This document shows, in pieces, positions 35,903 to 45,915 of a stretch of DNA of 55,184 nt. How positions within the stretch are numbered: position 1 is the first letter of the stretch; every line of letters starts with the position of its first letter. The DNA comes from Methanosarcina sp. Ant1 (lineage in GTDB: Archaea > Halobacteriota > Methanosarcinia > Methanosarcinales > Methanosarcinaceae), in contig MDTP02000007.1 in the NCBI GenBank assembly GCA_001714685.2, positions 1 to 55,184 on the forward strand, given 5' to 3'. The position numbers and the translations under genes are program-made. The notes below the pieces were generated by a model. The model did no database searches. It was not told the DNA's origin and saw only the letters and a list, made by a program, of their open reading frames with translations.

Positions 35903-36502
35903 TTACTTATGAATGAATTTGTGAAATACAAGAGCAAGCGCCGCAATAGCAGTTACTAAACTGAAAGCTGGTGCAGATTTAGGTGTGGGTTGAGATCCAG
36001 AAACTGGCTGCTCCTTAGAAGTGAGAGTTTCGTCTTCGTAATGTTCGTTAGATATGGTGCAGTAAGCAACGGTGAATTCACTATTTAGTACAGGTTCAGG
36101 GTTGCCTTTTTCTACAATTGAATAATGGAAGTTAATAGGAATTGATCCACCGGCCCACTTGTCGGTTGGTATAACGGTCCATTCAAAAATATGAGATTCA
36201 TTTCCCTTTAAAATGATACTTGAATATTTATTTATCTTAGAAGGTCCATCTATGACCTCGAAATAACCTTCCCCTAATTCCGTAAGTTTGCCAGATACTT
36301 TGTACTCTTGATAAACAGTCATGTTTATCTTCACATCAAAAGGCTCTCCAATTTTTAAAATTGGTTTTGCAACTTCTTTTCCAGGCAATATATTATCGTT
36401 AAAGTAAACATCGATTTTTCCGTAAGGACTTGTAGCAGTAGCTGTACTCGGCAAAAAAAAGATTCCAATAGCTATTGCAATTGATAAGTATTTCAATTTC
36501 AC
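35903..36502 (-). CDS. sarcinarray-type secreted surface protein, copy 2
   Basis: A 199-residue protein with signal peptide (KLKYLSIAIAIGIFFLPSTA), VYFNDNILPGKEVAKPILKI, the middle KVSGKLTELGEGYFEVIDGP, WAGGSIPINFHYSIVEKGNP, EFTVAYCTISNEHYEDETLT and an anchor SAPAFSLVTAIAALALVFHK. Its start overlaps the stop of fragment 1 by 4 bp (ATGA), the same coupling seen between the intact giant gene and copy 1. It lies on the 1.24-kb repeat period of the array. Confidence 0.82.
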   Translation of the reverse strand: MKLKYLSIAIAIGIFFLPSTATATSPYGKIDVYFNDNILPGKEVAKPILKIGEPFDVKINMTVYQEYKVSGKLTELGEGYFEVIDGPSKINKYSSIILKGNESHIFEWTVIPTDKWAGGSIPINFHYSIVEKGNPEPVLNSEFTVAYCTISNEHYEDETLTSKEQPVSGSQPTPKSAPAFSLVTAIAALALVFHKFIHK

Positions 36503-37097
36503 GATAATCCCTCATATTCAGATAAAAGACCTTCATAACCAATCGATTGCTCAACGTTCCCTCCAACCCTATCTCCTACACCTTTTATTCCAGGTCCGAC
36601 CACCGTTGCTGCATATCCACTAAATCTAAAATAAATTGGTATATTATCTCCCCATTTCAAGTAGTACCCTTCTTCATCAGTTTTTATAGGATCATAAACT
36701 CCAGAGTCTTCTCTCACATACTTCTGCCCCTTATACCCAAAGTAAGGCTCAGGAATCACCTCATTATCATTGTCGATAACAGTAAATACCTGATATTTCC
36801 CCACGATTTCATAAGTCCATACATTTGCCGTAAAAATCCAGTGTGGAGGCATTACCGGCAGCCCGCATGGAACTGCCGACATTGTCCTGCTCAGCCTTTT
36901 TGAAACCTGGTCTCCCACTTCACCGGAATACTTATCCACGGTTTCATTTGCCATCTTTTTCAGCTCACTATCGATTCTTCCGAAGCCGGCGTCAAGTACC
37001 GGGCCTCTAGTTTTGGTGACCTCACAGACGCCGTTTGCAACACCAATTCTGATGTCAGTGTCAACTCTATTCAGAGTTGCTTCGAGTTGATCTGGTT
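36499..37097 (-). pseudogene. truncated 3' copy of the giant surface gene (fragment 1)
   Basis: It matches the giant gene's last ~200 codons, from the same boundary (37097) inside the E-L-E-A-T-L-N-R-V codons. The frame is open throughout and reads TNKG-like sequence, then DAGFGRIDSELKKMANETVD, SAVPCGLPVMPPHWIFTANV and VVGPGIKGVGDR, but a TAA lies just upstream and the first usable start is an internal ATG at 36954 (151 codons). The best-preserved of the three fragments and the one that could still be expressed or act as a template. Confidence 0.78.
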
Positions 37098-37138
37098 AAA
37101 AATTAGTTTTAAAAAATTAAGTTTTATCGCCATAATTT

Positions 37139-37744
37139 TTACTTATGAATGAATTTGAGAAATACAAGAGCAAGCGCCGCAATAGCAGTTACTAAACTGA
37201 AAGCTGGTGCAGATTTAGGTGTGGGTTGAGATCCAGAAACTGGCTGCTCCTTAGAAGTGGGAGTTTCGCCTTCGTAATGTTCGTTGGAGATGGTGCAGTA
37301 GGCGACGGTGAAACCACCATTAACGAGAGGCTTAGTGTCACCATGAGCAAGAATTGTGTAATATATATCTAGAGGTAACGATCCGCCTGTCCATCTTTCA
37401 GTCGGCTTTACAGTCCACTCGTATTCTTTAGAAGAGTTTGCTTCTAAGATATCTCCTTTTGAGTACTCTTCTATTCTCAAAGTTGGGCCATTTATAATTT
37501 CAAAAGAATTTTTTTCCATGCATGATAAAGAGACATAAACATCACTTTTTTGATATACTGTTAGATTAATTTTTACTTTAAATGGCTCTTCTACTTTTAA
37601 AGTTGGTTTAGCTATTTCGTTTCCAGGTAAAAGTTTATCATTGTAATATACGTCCATTGAACCGTGTAAAGATCCAGCAAGAGTAATGCTTGGTATAAGT
37701 AAAAAAACCATAAGTAAAGAAAATATCCGTCTTACTTTTATCAT
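37139..37744 (-). CDS. sarcinarray-type secreted surface protein, copy 1 (coupled to intact giant gene)
   Basis: A 201-residue protein with signal peptide (RRIFSLLMVFLLIPSITLAG), VYYNDKLLPGNEIAKPTLKV, a unique middle (YVSLSCMEKNSFEIINGPTL), WTGGSLPLDIYYTILAHGDT, GFTVAYCTISNEHYEGETPT and an anchor SAPAFSLVTAIAALALVFLK. Its start overlaps the giant gene's stop by 4 bp (37741-37744), so both are translated together and probably act together at the surface. This pair is likely the ancestral unit from which the downstream array was copied. Confidence 0.85.
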   Translation of the reverse strand: MIKVRRIFSLLMVFLLIPSITLAGSLHGSMDVYYNDKLLPGNEIAKPTLKVEEPFKVKINLTVYQKSDVYVSLSCMEKNSFEIINGPTLRIEEYSKGDILEANSSKEYEWTVKPTERWTGGSLPLDIYYTILAHGDTKPLVNGGFTVAYCTISNEHYEGETPTSKEQPVSGSQPTPKSAPAFSLVTAIAALALVFLKFIHK

Positions 37745-40700
37745 ATTTTCCCTCCTAATTCCCTCGAAAGATTTTCGTAATCTTCTGACATTTCATTCGA
37801 TCCCCCAATTTTGTCTCCAACCCCTCTTGGCCCTGGGCCTACAACTGTTGTTGCGTAACCACTAAAATCGAAAGTAATCATTTCATTAGTTCCTAGCTTC
37901 AATGCAACTCCATTTTCGTCTTTCTTAAAAGGATGAAATATTGGTGTTTTTTCTCTCACATACTTCTGCCCCTTGTGCCCAAAGTAAGGCTCAGGAATCA
38001 CCTCATTATCATTGTCGATAACACTAAACACCTGATATTTTCCCACAATCTCATACGTCCATACATTTGCCGTAAAAATCCAGTGTGGAGGCATTACCGG
38101 CAGTCCGCATGGGACAGCTGACATTGTCTTGTCCAGCCTTTTTGAAACCTGGTCTCCAACTTCACCTGAATACATATTCTCATTTGCCAGCTTTTTCAGT
38201 TCGCTGTCGACTCTCCCAAAGTCGGCGTCAAGCACTGGACCTTTATTTTTGGTAACTGCACAGATGCCGTTTGCAACACCGATTTTAACGTCAGTGTCGA
38301 CTCTATTCAGAGTGGCTTCGAGTTCATCAGGTCCTACTGGCGGTTTTGAATTCCTTATTTCGGTTTTGATGGCGGCGGAAAGTTCGGTTGCGAGCTCTTT
38401 TGTAGTGGTTTTTTGGATTAACTGGTCATCGGAGAGGCTGTTAAGATAGCTGGATGTAACTTCATGGACACGGCTTTCTTTGATCCAGCCTGAAATAACA
38501 GGATTTGAACGCAATTCGACGGCTACTTCTTTAACTATTTGAGTTCTCATTTCTTGCGCGTATGTATGCTTCAAGTTATGGACTTCCGAGCTAAGACGAG
38601 TTGTATCGAGGGAAACTTTTTGTTCGCTGAGGTTCTGTTCAAGCAGGAAAACTTCAGAATTCAGAGTCGAAATGCTCTGGCTGATCTGCTGGGCAGTTTC
38701 GGTTTTTACGTACTCGCCGCTTGAGGCTACAGCATCTGCGATTTCCTCGGAAATGCCGGTTGTGAAAATACAGGTGTTCCGGACGCCAAGGGGATATAGT
38801 GTTTTCCCGCTTATAGTGTCGGTCCACTCGTATTCTCTTCGGAGGTCGAAATCAGGGTCGTGGTAGAGATAGTTAGGCTTCTGGTCAACGATGAGGGTCA
38901 GGTTTTCGGTCCAGTTGTATTTGCTTTCCGGCTGACCGGTAACGGTCATTGTGGAGATAATGCCCATGTCTTTACCGAGTGCTGAAGATGCCATTTCAAT
39001 TGCAGGGTTATTAAAAAGAGTCATAGGGCCTGAAGTTACACTGTCAAGCGCGCCGGTATTAAGGCCTTTTTTCTCAAGGGCATCCAGAATATAGGAATTG
39101 AGGTCAGAGTCCAGCTTACTATTTTTCTGTTCGATGTCTTTGAGCAGCTTGTTGTAGGCTTCGTTTCTTGCGATGTAGCGGGCAGAATCGCTTGAGGAGT
39201 ATATTTTTCCTGCAGGGGTGAGGTGCTGATCTTTATCTACATAGGCTCCTCGGCTGGATTCCAGCTTCAGAATAATTTTTTTGGCGGCTTCTACTTGCAG
39301 GTCGGTTGGGCTCCGGCCTGGAGAATCAACCAGGGAATAGTTGAAGGCTGGATTGTCTTTTTCTATAGAATCAAGCATTGCCAGCACTTCTTCTCCCATT
39401 ACCCTATGCAGCCACGAAGGGACATCGCAATTGACTGCATGTTGGGCCATGTACATTCTGTCAGGGTAAGCCCAGAAACTGCTCTCGATTGCCCTGAAAT
39501 CCACAGAGGCTTCCCTGTATTTGTCGGCTGCATCGGAACAGCATGGATCAAACCTATCTGCCTCATCCGCATAGACGTTTGTTTCTCTATATTCTCGTGC
39601 TAGGGGATCGGCATAGGTTGATATGCCTGTATAGCCGCCTGCTGGAGGGCGTTTGTGGTATATTATTGTCAGGTTCTCGGATTCGGTTTCGGTATGAGAA
39701 AAGGATTCTGTTTCAGTCTCGCTTGCAGTTTCAGAGTCCGAGCCGTGCGATATATCATAATGGGTTACAGTCGTGTAATTTCCGTCCGGTAACTTCTCCC
39801 TGGTTCTCCAACTGTAGGTATAATCATAACTGTAATCTATTTTCCATTTTGTTTTTATTGTATAGGAAATATCGTACCCGACCCTCCAGTCAAAAACGTG
39901 GTCTTCCCGGGTCAGGTATCCTTCGCTCCTGTTCTCAACTGTAAGGCTATCGTTACTTGCGTAAGAGTAGTGCGGTTCAATCCTGACATCACTTATGTCA
40001 GTAGACAGCAAACTGACAGACACCCCTGTAACAGACCAGCTGACTACGCTCCCTCTCGGAGGGTCGATTGAAGGGCTTAAAGACTTGGAATAAGAATTTG
40101 TAGCAGAATCACTCCAGGAATAAGACGGCACAAGAGACCCGGTATGCGCTCCGGATGGAAAGTAGTTAGAATTCCAGTTGACTGTGTGCCCACTGAAGGA
40201 AACTGAACGGCTGTCGAAACCTGCAGTGACCGTTGAGTCCATCAGTTTTGGAGAATCGAAACCATCTCTCAGGATTTGCCCCTGTACGGAAGCTGTGTAA
40301 ACGCTATCTGTGATGGTATGAATAAGATCAGGATTTTCCGTTGTCCATACATGATCATTGAAGGCCCAGCCGTCGAGAACCCCGTCTGTGTAATCTGACG
40401 CAGAGACGGTTATTTTCGAATAATCCGAAAGCTCTTCAATGGAAGTATTTGCCTGTCCGAGGGATTTTCCGATGTCTTTTTCTACATCCAGGGAAAAAGA
40501 CCTGTCCTGTGCAAGGGAATTATAGGTAGTTGTAGGGTTTACGTTCTTCTCCTTTTCATAAATAGATCCTGAAGCGTTGGGAACGGTTGCATCCTGCCCG
40601 GAACCTGTTTTTTTACTGCTGGAAGCGAAAAAATCTTCATAAAGGACTTTTCCATTATAGTAGGTAGTGTAGGTAAGAGCCAGGGGGTCAACTGAATCAA

Positions 40701-41718
40701 AAACTTTTTTCTGGGTATAAAGTGTAGCCCCGTTAATAGAGCTTGAAAGTGCAGGGTTAGTAAGAATATTCAGAGGACCGTTTGCATAATGCTGCCAGGG
40801 GCCATAAACAAAAGTCCTCAGGTTTGTTGCTCCAAGCACTATATTGGATGCCGAATCCAGGCCCGATGAATTCCCGAGATCGGCTTCGTATTCTCTGACA
40901 AGCTCTTCCAGCAGAGGTTCCCTCGAAGTGATCAGGGTGGAAACGTTCATACTGCTGTTGAATGTCTTTCCGGATTCAAGATCCACAAGGGTATAATTCA
41001 GAACAGGAATTTCGAAGACGTAGTAAATAGTGTAATTCTTGTTAGCAGGGTAAATTTCCCTCTGCAGAGTTCCTTTTACTTTCTTTATCTTCATCTGCTC
41101 GGGTTTTATGTCAGGTTTTACATTAACGGCATATTGCATGAAGGTATGACTATTTCCCTGGTAATTTGCAGAAAGAAGCTTGTTAAGAGAGTCTACCGTG
41201 ATATCCTTTACGGGGCTTACTCCAATCAGGAACCAGTCGGAGGCTTTCAGTTCATCCCCATAGTAGAGTTCGATTGACGAATATCCTGATCTTGCTGAAT
41301 CCGGAATTTTTACATTTTCCTCGAAGGAGACTTTTTGAAAAAAGCCAGTAGCCTGACCATAGTTCAAGTTTTTGATTTCATTACCTTTGGAATCTTTGAC
41401 AATTAGCTTAATGTCCCTATTTTTCCAGATGGATTCTATTTTACCCCATACATCAGATGGCAGATTTACGGAAATTTGAAGAGCTTCCCCATTTTCAAGG
41501 TTTTGGTTTTTAGGAATTAGCATAAAACCGTCTTTGGAAACCCTTTCAATAGGAATGTTTTCGGGAAGGATCACAGGATGTTCTCCCTGCCATTCCAGTG
41601 CTTCCATCCCTGCATAGTTAAGGCAGCGAGAAAGATCAGATGCCGCAAGGTTGATAGCTGTCTGACTAGGGTCACTTTTCTCTGTCGTATAAATGGTTTC
41701 GGCTACTTCACTATCCAT
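37741..41718 (-). CDS. giant membrane-anchored surface protein (DUF7286-like)
   Basis: 1325 residues from ATG 41718, but the frame stays open upstream to 41893 and encodes a clear membrane helix (YIPYSIIGIFIVLAATFTSV) just before that Met, with no ATG, GTG or TTG ahead of it. A large extracellular part follows, rich in Ser, Tyr and Asp, with Ser/Thr/Glu stretches at about residue 680, and two helical regions (about 860-930, 1050-1190). The C-terminus (SAVPCGLPVMPPHWIFTANV to VVGPGPRGVGDK) and the layout of an N-terminal helix preceded by a short cytoplasmic tail resemble haloarchaeal DUF7286 proteins as I remember them. Function unknown; a surface or pilus-related role is inferred. A CTG at 41859 is the only near-cognate start that would include the helix. 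Confidence 0.8.
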   Translation of the reverse strand: MDSEVAETIYTTEKSDPSQTAINLAASDLSRCLNYAGMEALEWQGEHPVILPENIPIERVSKDGFMLIPKNQNLENGEALQISVNLPSDVWGKIESIWKNRDIKLIVKDSKGNEIKNLNYGQATGFFQKVSFEENVKIPDSARSGYSSIELYYGDELKASDWFLIGVSPVKDITVDSLNKLLSANYQGNSHTFMQYAVNVKPDIKPEQMKIKKVKGTLQREIYPANKNYTIYYVFEIPVLNYTLVDLESGKTFNSSMNVSTLITSREPLLEELVREYEADLGNSSGLDSASNIVLGATNLRTFVYGPWQHYANGPLNILTNPALSSSINGATLYTQKKVFDSVDPLALTYTTYYNGKVLYEDFFASSSKKTGSGQDATVPNASGSIYEKEKNVNPTTTYNSLAQDRSFSLDVEKDIGKSLGQANTSIEELSDYSKITVSASDYTDGVLDGWAFNDHVWTTENPDLIHTITDSVYTASVQGQILRDGFDSPKLMDSTVTAGFDSRSVSFSGHTVNWNSNYFPSGAHTGSLVPSYSWSDSATNSYSKSLSPSIDPPRGSVVSWSVTGVSVSLLSTDISDVRIEPHYSYASNDSLTVENRSEGYLTREDHVFDWRVGYDISYTIKTKWKIDYSYDYTYSWRTREKLPDGNYTTVTHYDISHGSDSETASETETESFSHTETESENLTIIYHKRPPAGGYTGISTYADPLAREYRETNVYADEADRFDPCCSDAADKYREASVDFRAIESSFWAYPDRMYMAQHAVNCDVPSWLHRVMGEEVLAMLDSIEKDNPAFNYSLVDSPGRSPTDLQVEAAKKIILKLESSRGAYVDKDQHLTPAGKIYSSSDSARYIARNEAYNKLLKDIEQKNSKLDSDLNSYILDALEKKGLNTGALDSVTSGPMTLFNNPAIEMASSALGKDMGIISTMTVTGQPESKYNWTENLTLIVDQKPNYLYHDPDFDLRREYEWTDTISGKTLYPLGVRNTCIFTTGISEEIADAVASSGEYVKTETAQQISQSISTLNSEVFLLEQNLSEQKVSLDTTRLSSEVHNLKHTYAQEMRTQIVKEVAVELRSNPVISGWIKESRVHEVTSSYLNSLSDDQLIQKTTTKELATELSAAIKTEIRNSKPPVGPDELEATLNRVDTDVKIGVANGICAVTKNKGPVLDADFGRVDSELKKLANENMYSGEVGDQVSKRLDKTMSAVPCGLPVMPPHWIFTANVWTYEIVGKYQVFSVIDNDNEVIPEPYFGHKGQKYVREKTPIFHPFKKDENGVALKLGTNEMITFDFSGYATTVVGPGPRGVGDKIGGSNEMSEDYENLSRELGGKI

Positions 41719-43559
41719 TTTCAGAAGGTAAACTGAAGTAAAGGTTGCGGCAAGGACAATGAAAATCCCGATTATGGAATAAGGAATGTACGCATCCGTA
41801 TTCCTACTGAAAGATGAACATTTGTTAGACGATTTTTCGACCGTAGACCCTACCCCCAGGAAAAATGGAGAATCAGTTGTGAAAGTAAATGTTTACACTT
41901 AGCTCATTCAAGCATTTACAGTATATAAAAAATATTAAAGTGTTCACATGCATAAATATTTTTCTTAAGTTGGAAAAGTCCACTAAAAAACAAAGAAATT
42001 GCAAAAAATAAAAAATAAGCCAGAAATTAAATGATTAAAATCAAAGAAACAAATCTAAAAGAGTAAATGAAAGAAAAAAACGTAACTGTTGAGCACACCC
42101 TAAATTAGTTTATTGACGCCTGCCTCTCTCTTTGCACCTTACTATTTGCGTTAGCGTGGTTTCAGAACTCTTTACCATCAGACAGCAAAATAGAAAACGT
42201 CACCAAAAAATAAGTAGCATTTTCATAAACAGTTAATCTATAATTTTTCCATTGGACTGGGAGATCCTAACTTCTTATATTTTCTTTCTCTCCATTTCTT
42301 AAGTATTTTCTTCGCTACAAAGTAACACACAATCATCTTAATGATATAAAGAGAGATTAAAAGTAATATCATTTTACTCCGATTTCGTAAATATAGATGC
42401 GCTCAGAGTACTGCATACTCTATTTGTTATCACGCGATATAGATAAGTCTTGTGTGTTCATAACGGGTCACCCTGGAAATCTCGTTCCATATTCCATATC
42501 GCTTTTTTATAGTTATTTATATTCTCCAAAGAAAACGTCTTTTATAACGAGATGATGCTATTATATGAATGTATGTTAGGCTTTAAGTTTATATTGCTAG
42601 GATCTCAACTTAACTCTTAAAATCCCTTATTTAATTTGATAATAGTTTCTTTAAATGTATCTCTCAAATGAATTCTTGTCTCTGTCCTCATCTTGCATTT
42701 CTGTAAGCACCAGTATCTCGAAACTAAGGAATGGTTAAAAAATAACTCCAAGTTTTCACTTTGGGAATGGCTATATAATTCCATTTCCCCAAATAAACAT
42801 CAAAGAATATACGGTAACAGAAATGCTTGAAATTATAGTTTCATTTTGGAAGGTATTAACAGTATTGTACAGTTAATGAAAAGAAATGCTAGAGGGTATT
42901 GAAACACTCAGTATTTTATTAACATGATCTATCTAAAAATAGGAAAGTTAGATTTCAAACTACCCATATGAAGTGGTGAAGAGCCAAAAATACTGCAAGC
43001 CCTATCAAACCCGGCACTTTTCACTCCCTCTGGTGGTATTTTATCGATAAATCAAGAGGCCTTCTATTACATTTTGGGTTTTTATTGAGAGTAGCCAGCT
43101 ATCAGTGAATTAATTCTAAATTTTGTGATCCAGAAAGTATTAAAAAGCCTCTTATTTTGAGTTGTATCAGCAGGTGTATTGAGTATTCAAACAATATAAC
43201 ATGTAAAGAAATATGGTTAAGAAACCAGTATTAATTAAAGATGGACTTTTTATAGTAGTTTTTTCCTAAACTTCATATAATATCCATATTTTTAACATTT
43301 TTTTATTATAAAAAGCAATTATTTTATTTAATTTTATATAATGTGTGTAAAAATAGAGTTTAAAACCCATTATTACTCTAAGTTAAATAGTTTATATTCA
43401 AGTTTCAAGAAATATTTCAACAAATGCCGTTTTTAATAATAATTCTTCCTATAGTGAGTAATTTTTTTCTTATTTTTACTAAGCTTGCAATATGAGTTAG
43501 TGAGCAGTTGCAGTTGCAGTCACACCCAATGGAAAGCATGCGGTTTCAGCTTAATGGGA

Positions 43560-43860
43560 TAACACGCTTAAAGTCTGGTATCTAGAAAAGGGGGAAAATG
43601 GCTCTTATTTTATAGTGGACTCTTCCTATGTAACTTGCAACATTTCACCAGATAGTAAGGTGTGTCAAGTTGACCTTTCGGGTCAGATCTTAACTACTGG
43701 ACAAACAAGAGCTATTTCGAGGGAGTTAATGACCCCAGATCTTAGGGTTGATTGTAGGTTAATGGTAGTGTTCTCCGTGATGTTCCCCGTGGTGGTCCTC
43801 GTGTTGGAAAATTCCGCGTAAAGCTTTCAGTGCATATTTTTCCAGATCAGGTCTCTACCA
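43560..43860 (+). pseudogene. possible decayed surface-protein gene fragment
   Basis: The frame around 43590-43821 reads W-L-E-K-G-E-N-G-S-Y-F-I-V-D-S-S-Y-V-T-C, then SPDSKVCQVDLSGQILTTGQ, with the beta-rich look of Methanosarcina surface domains, but stops and lost frames surround it and no start or signal peptide is visible. I cannot name the parent family. Confidence 0.25.
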
Positions 43861-44093
43861 CAGCTTTCTGGACATCGTCTGAATGTTTTAAATCCGTAAC
43901 AGAAGAAGCCTTCTGGACAGATACCGGTTCCTGGGCATGGAGTAAGTTAATTCCTTCTGATAAACATGCTTCCGAACTCACACATCAACAGTTTCGGCAG
44001 TGGTAGAAAATATTAGAGACCAGGACTGGCTTTTCAGCCTGGTTTGACATACAATTCAAAAATAGAAAAACTGACATTCTACGTGCAGACTCT

Positions 44094-44250
44094 TCATGCG
44101 TAAATCATGATCGAATCGAGTCTTGCAGTACCTATCTTTGTCCAGTACTTGCAAATGATACAGTACTGGGTCTCGCTGTCTGAGCTTAATTTCAGTTTAC
44201 CATGGCATTTTGGACATATTTTTAGACTTTTCGTAAATAAACCCCCTTAA
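44094..44250 (-). pseudogene. zinc-ribbon fragment without a start codon
   Basis: The minus strand reads CPKCHGKLKLSSDSETQYCI then I-C-K-Y-W-T-K, a complete C-x2-C ... C-x2-C ribbon, ending at a TGA (44094-44096). The frame is open back to a TAA at about 44250 but has no ATG, GTG or TTG before the first Cys. It looks like the surviving end of a former gene; expression from an unusual start is the alternative. Confidence 0.4.
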
Positions 44251-44365
44251 TACTAAAATAAATTATGTAGGACTTATGCAGTTTAACTAAGAAATCAATA
44301 ACATTAAACCTTTAACTGGTTAAAATAAAATTTAAACCACAAAGTTTATTGTATTTGATTTAAGT

Positions 44366-44512
44366 CTATTGTATTTGATTTTGTACCTCAAGTATGTAAG
44401 TCATATCCTTTACTGTATCCCCAATACAGCCGCTCTTTATTAGTGCTCCATCAAACACACTCATCAGAGCAGGAATATTTGCCCTCGGACTGTTCTTTCG
44501 CAACCCGCTCAT
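44366..44512 (-). CDS. 48-residue hypothetical small protein
   Basis: An ATG-started frame reading MSGLRKNSPRANIPALMSVF and ending in EVQNQIQ. It shows no recognisable motif, ribosome-binding site or promoter. The sequence looks mildly protein-like, but it may be another relic of this gene-poor region. Confidence 0.2.
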   Translation of the reverse strand: MSGLRKNSPRANIPALMSVFDGALIKSGCIGDTVKDMTYILEVQNQIQ

Positions 44513-45221
44513 ACTTCAACATTCGATCATTTCTGTCTCTTCCAACTCCAATCTATAGTAGTAATATTATAAGCTACTTTAAATTTATTATACAAAAAAT
44601 TGTTTAGCATCAAAATCTATTTTTGAATTAAAAATTATTAAGCCAGCATCGAACCTTAGCTGAGATTTATTATTAACAATAAATGCTATAAAAAATAAGG
44701 TTGTAATCCACATCTATATAAATTTCCATTAGAACTGAAGGGGTATTATTAGTCAGCAAATAATATGATTTATATATCAGTGTGCTGGCTATTACTTTAT
44801 ATTAATTATTTGATATTATGCATATTATCAGAATGTCCTTTTTTTCCATTTATATTGCCTGTGGGCTAACCATGAACAATCTACTCAAACTTATTTTCTG
44901 ATAAATCATCAGATCCCATTTTTTCCGGATCGTTAGCTTTAGCAGGTATATAGAGTATGAAAAATAAATAGGGTCAAGGGTATTTAGCATGAATGAGACA
45001 GTGGGCTTCTTGTAAATAGGGCTTTGTGGCCAAGTTAACAACCAGTGTGACTTCCCGGGATAGGATAAGGGATTAATTCCCCTTTTGGGGATATATAGTG
45101 CGAAGTCTCGAAAATATTCATTCGGGCTTTTAACTCACTCAAAAATCGTGAAAAAACGATTGTATTCCAGTTTAAAATGCAATTTAGTTCCCTCCAAAAA
45201 ATTGACTCGATTCTGTTATTT

Positions 45222-45695
45222 TCAGTATTCTACCTTATTCTCGGATTCTTCCCATGCCTTAAAAGCCTTTAACGCCTCTTCTCTGAGGAGCTGCCGGAAT
45301 TCAATTTTTCGCTCCTGAAGAGGGCGTGAGATTTCTTCATAGATTAGAGAATCATCAAAGCCGATACTTTTGGCGTCAGATGTGGTAGTGGCAAAAACAA
45401 CTTTGTCAATTCTAGCCCAGTAGATAGCTCCAAGACACATTGGGCAGGGTTCGCAGGAAGAGTAGATCACACAGTCGCTCAGATTAAAAGTCTCGAGTTT
45501 TTGGGCTGCGGCCCTTATCACATTGATTTCTGCATGGGCCGTAGGGTCGTTAAGAGCGGTGACAAGATTGCAGCTTTCTGCAAGGATTTCTCCTTTTATA
45601 GTGATTACTGCACCAAAAGGGCCTCCTCCTTTTTTTACATTTTCAAGGGAAAGTTCAATCGCACGTCTCATAAATAAAAAATCACTATATAACAT
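45222..45695 (-). CDS. guaD: guanine deaminase-like cytidine/deoxycytidylate deaminase family protein
   Basis: A zinc-dependent deaminase converting guanine to xanthine in purine salvage. The zinc site is TAHAEINVIRAA (His and catalytic Glu) plus CEPCPMCLGAIYWARI. It further shares GGPFGAVI, NDPTAHAE, GFDDSLIYEEISRPLQER and a terminal K-A-W-x(n)-E-Y with the Bacillus GuaD type, in which the C-terminus swaps into the partner's active site; this favours guanine deaminase over tRNA adenosine deaminase. ATG 45695 (157 residues) fits the family better than ATG 45722, which adds nine residues; no strong ribosome-binding site decides. It is monocistronic. Confidence 0.85.
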   Translation of the reverse strand: MLYSDFLFMRRAIELSLENVKKGGGPFGAVITIKGEILAESCNLVTALNDPTAHAEINVIRAAAQKLETFNLSDCVIYSSCEPCPMCLGAIYWARIDKVVFATTTSDAKSIGFDDSLIYEEISRPLQERKIEFRQLLREEALKAFKAWEESENKVEY

Positions 45696-45915
45696 GTTTT
45701 GTTCTCTCGTTTGGATTCTCATTTGCTTATATTGGAAACCGTTTTGCTGAAGAATAAAGCTATTCTGTCCAATATGAAGAATTAAGAAATGGCGGGACTT
45801 TTTATAGGATAATCCTTAAGTACAAACGTATATTAAACAATTAGTTGAATGTTAAATAATTAATCGAAGATTAAACAATCTGTAGAAGATTAAATGATTA
45901 TTTGGAGTGATGTTT

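Larger units (their letters stand above)
41896..45221. other. 3.3-kb AT-rich gene-poor region with gene relics
   Basis: It begins with the giant gene's promoter (TATA-like GTATATAAAA at 41921-41930, read on the minus strand as TTTTATATAC) and holds no intact gene of normal length. Protein-like fragments occur at 43560-43860 (a 68-codon frame from 43615 in a longer decayed stretch), at 44094-44250 and 44366-44512 (listed). The rest, especially 41950-43450, is AT-rich and featureless. Confidence 0.5.

Noticed and set aside
42950-43060. Minus-strand P-G-L-I-G-L-A-V-F-L-A-L-H-H as a PGF-CTERM tail relic
   Set aside because: A stop lies three codons upstream and no stalk or domain precedes it; the match is short.
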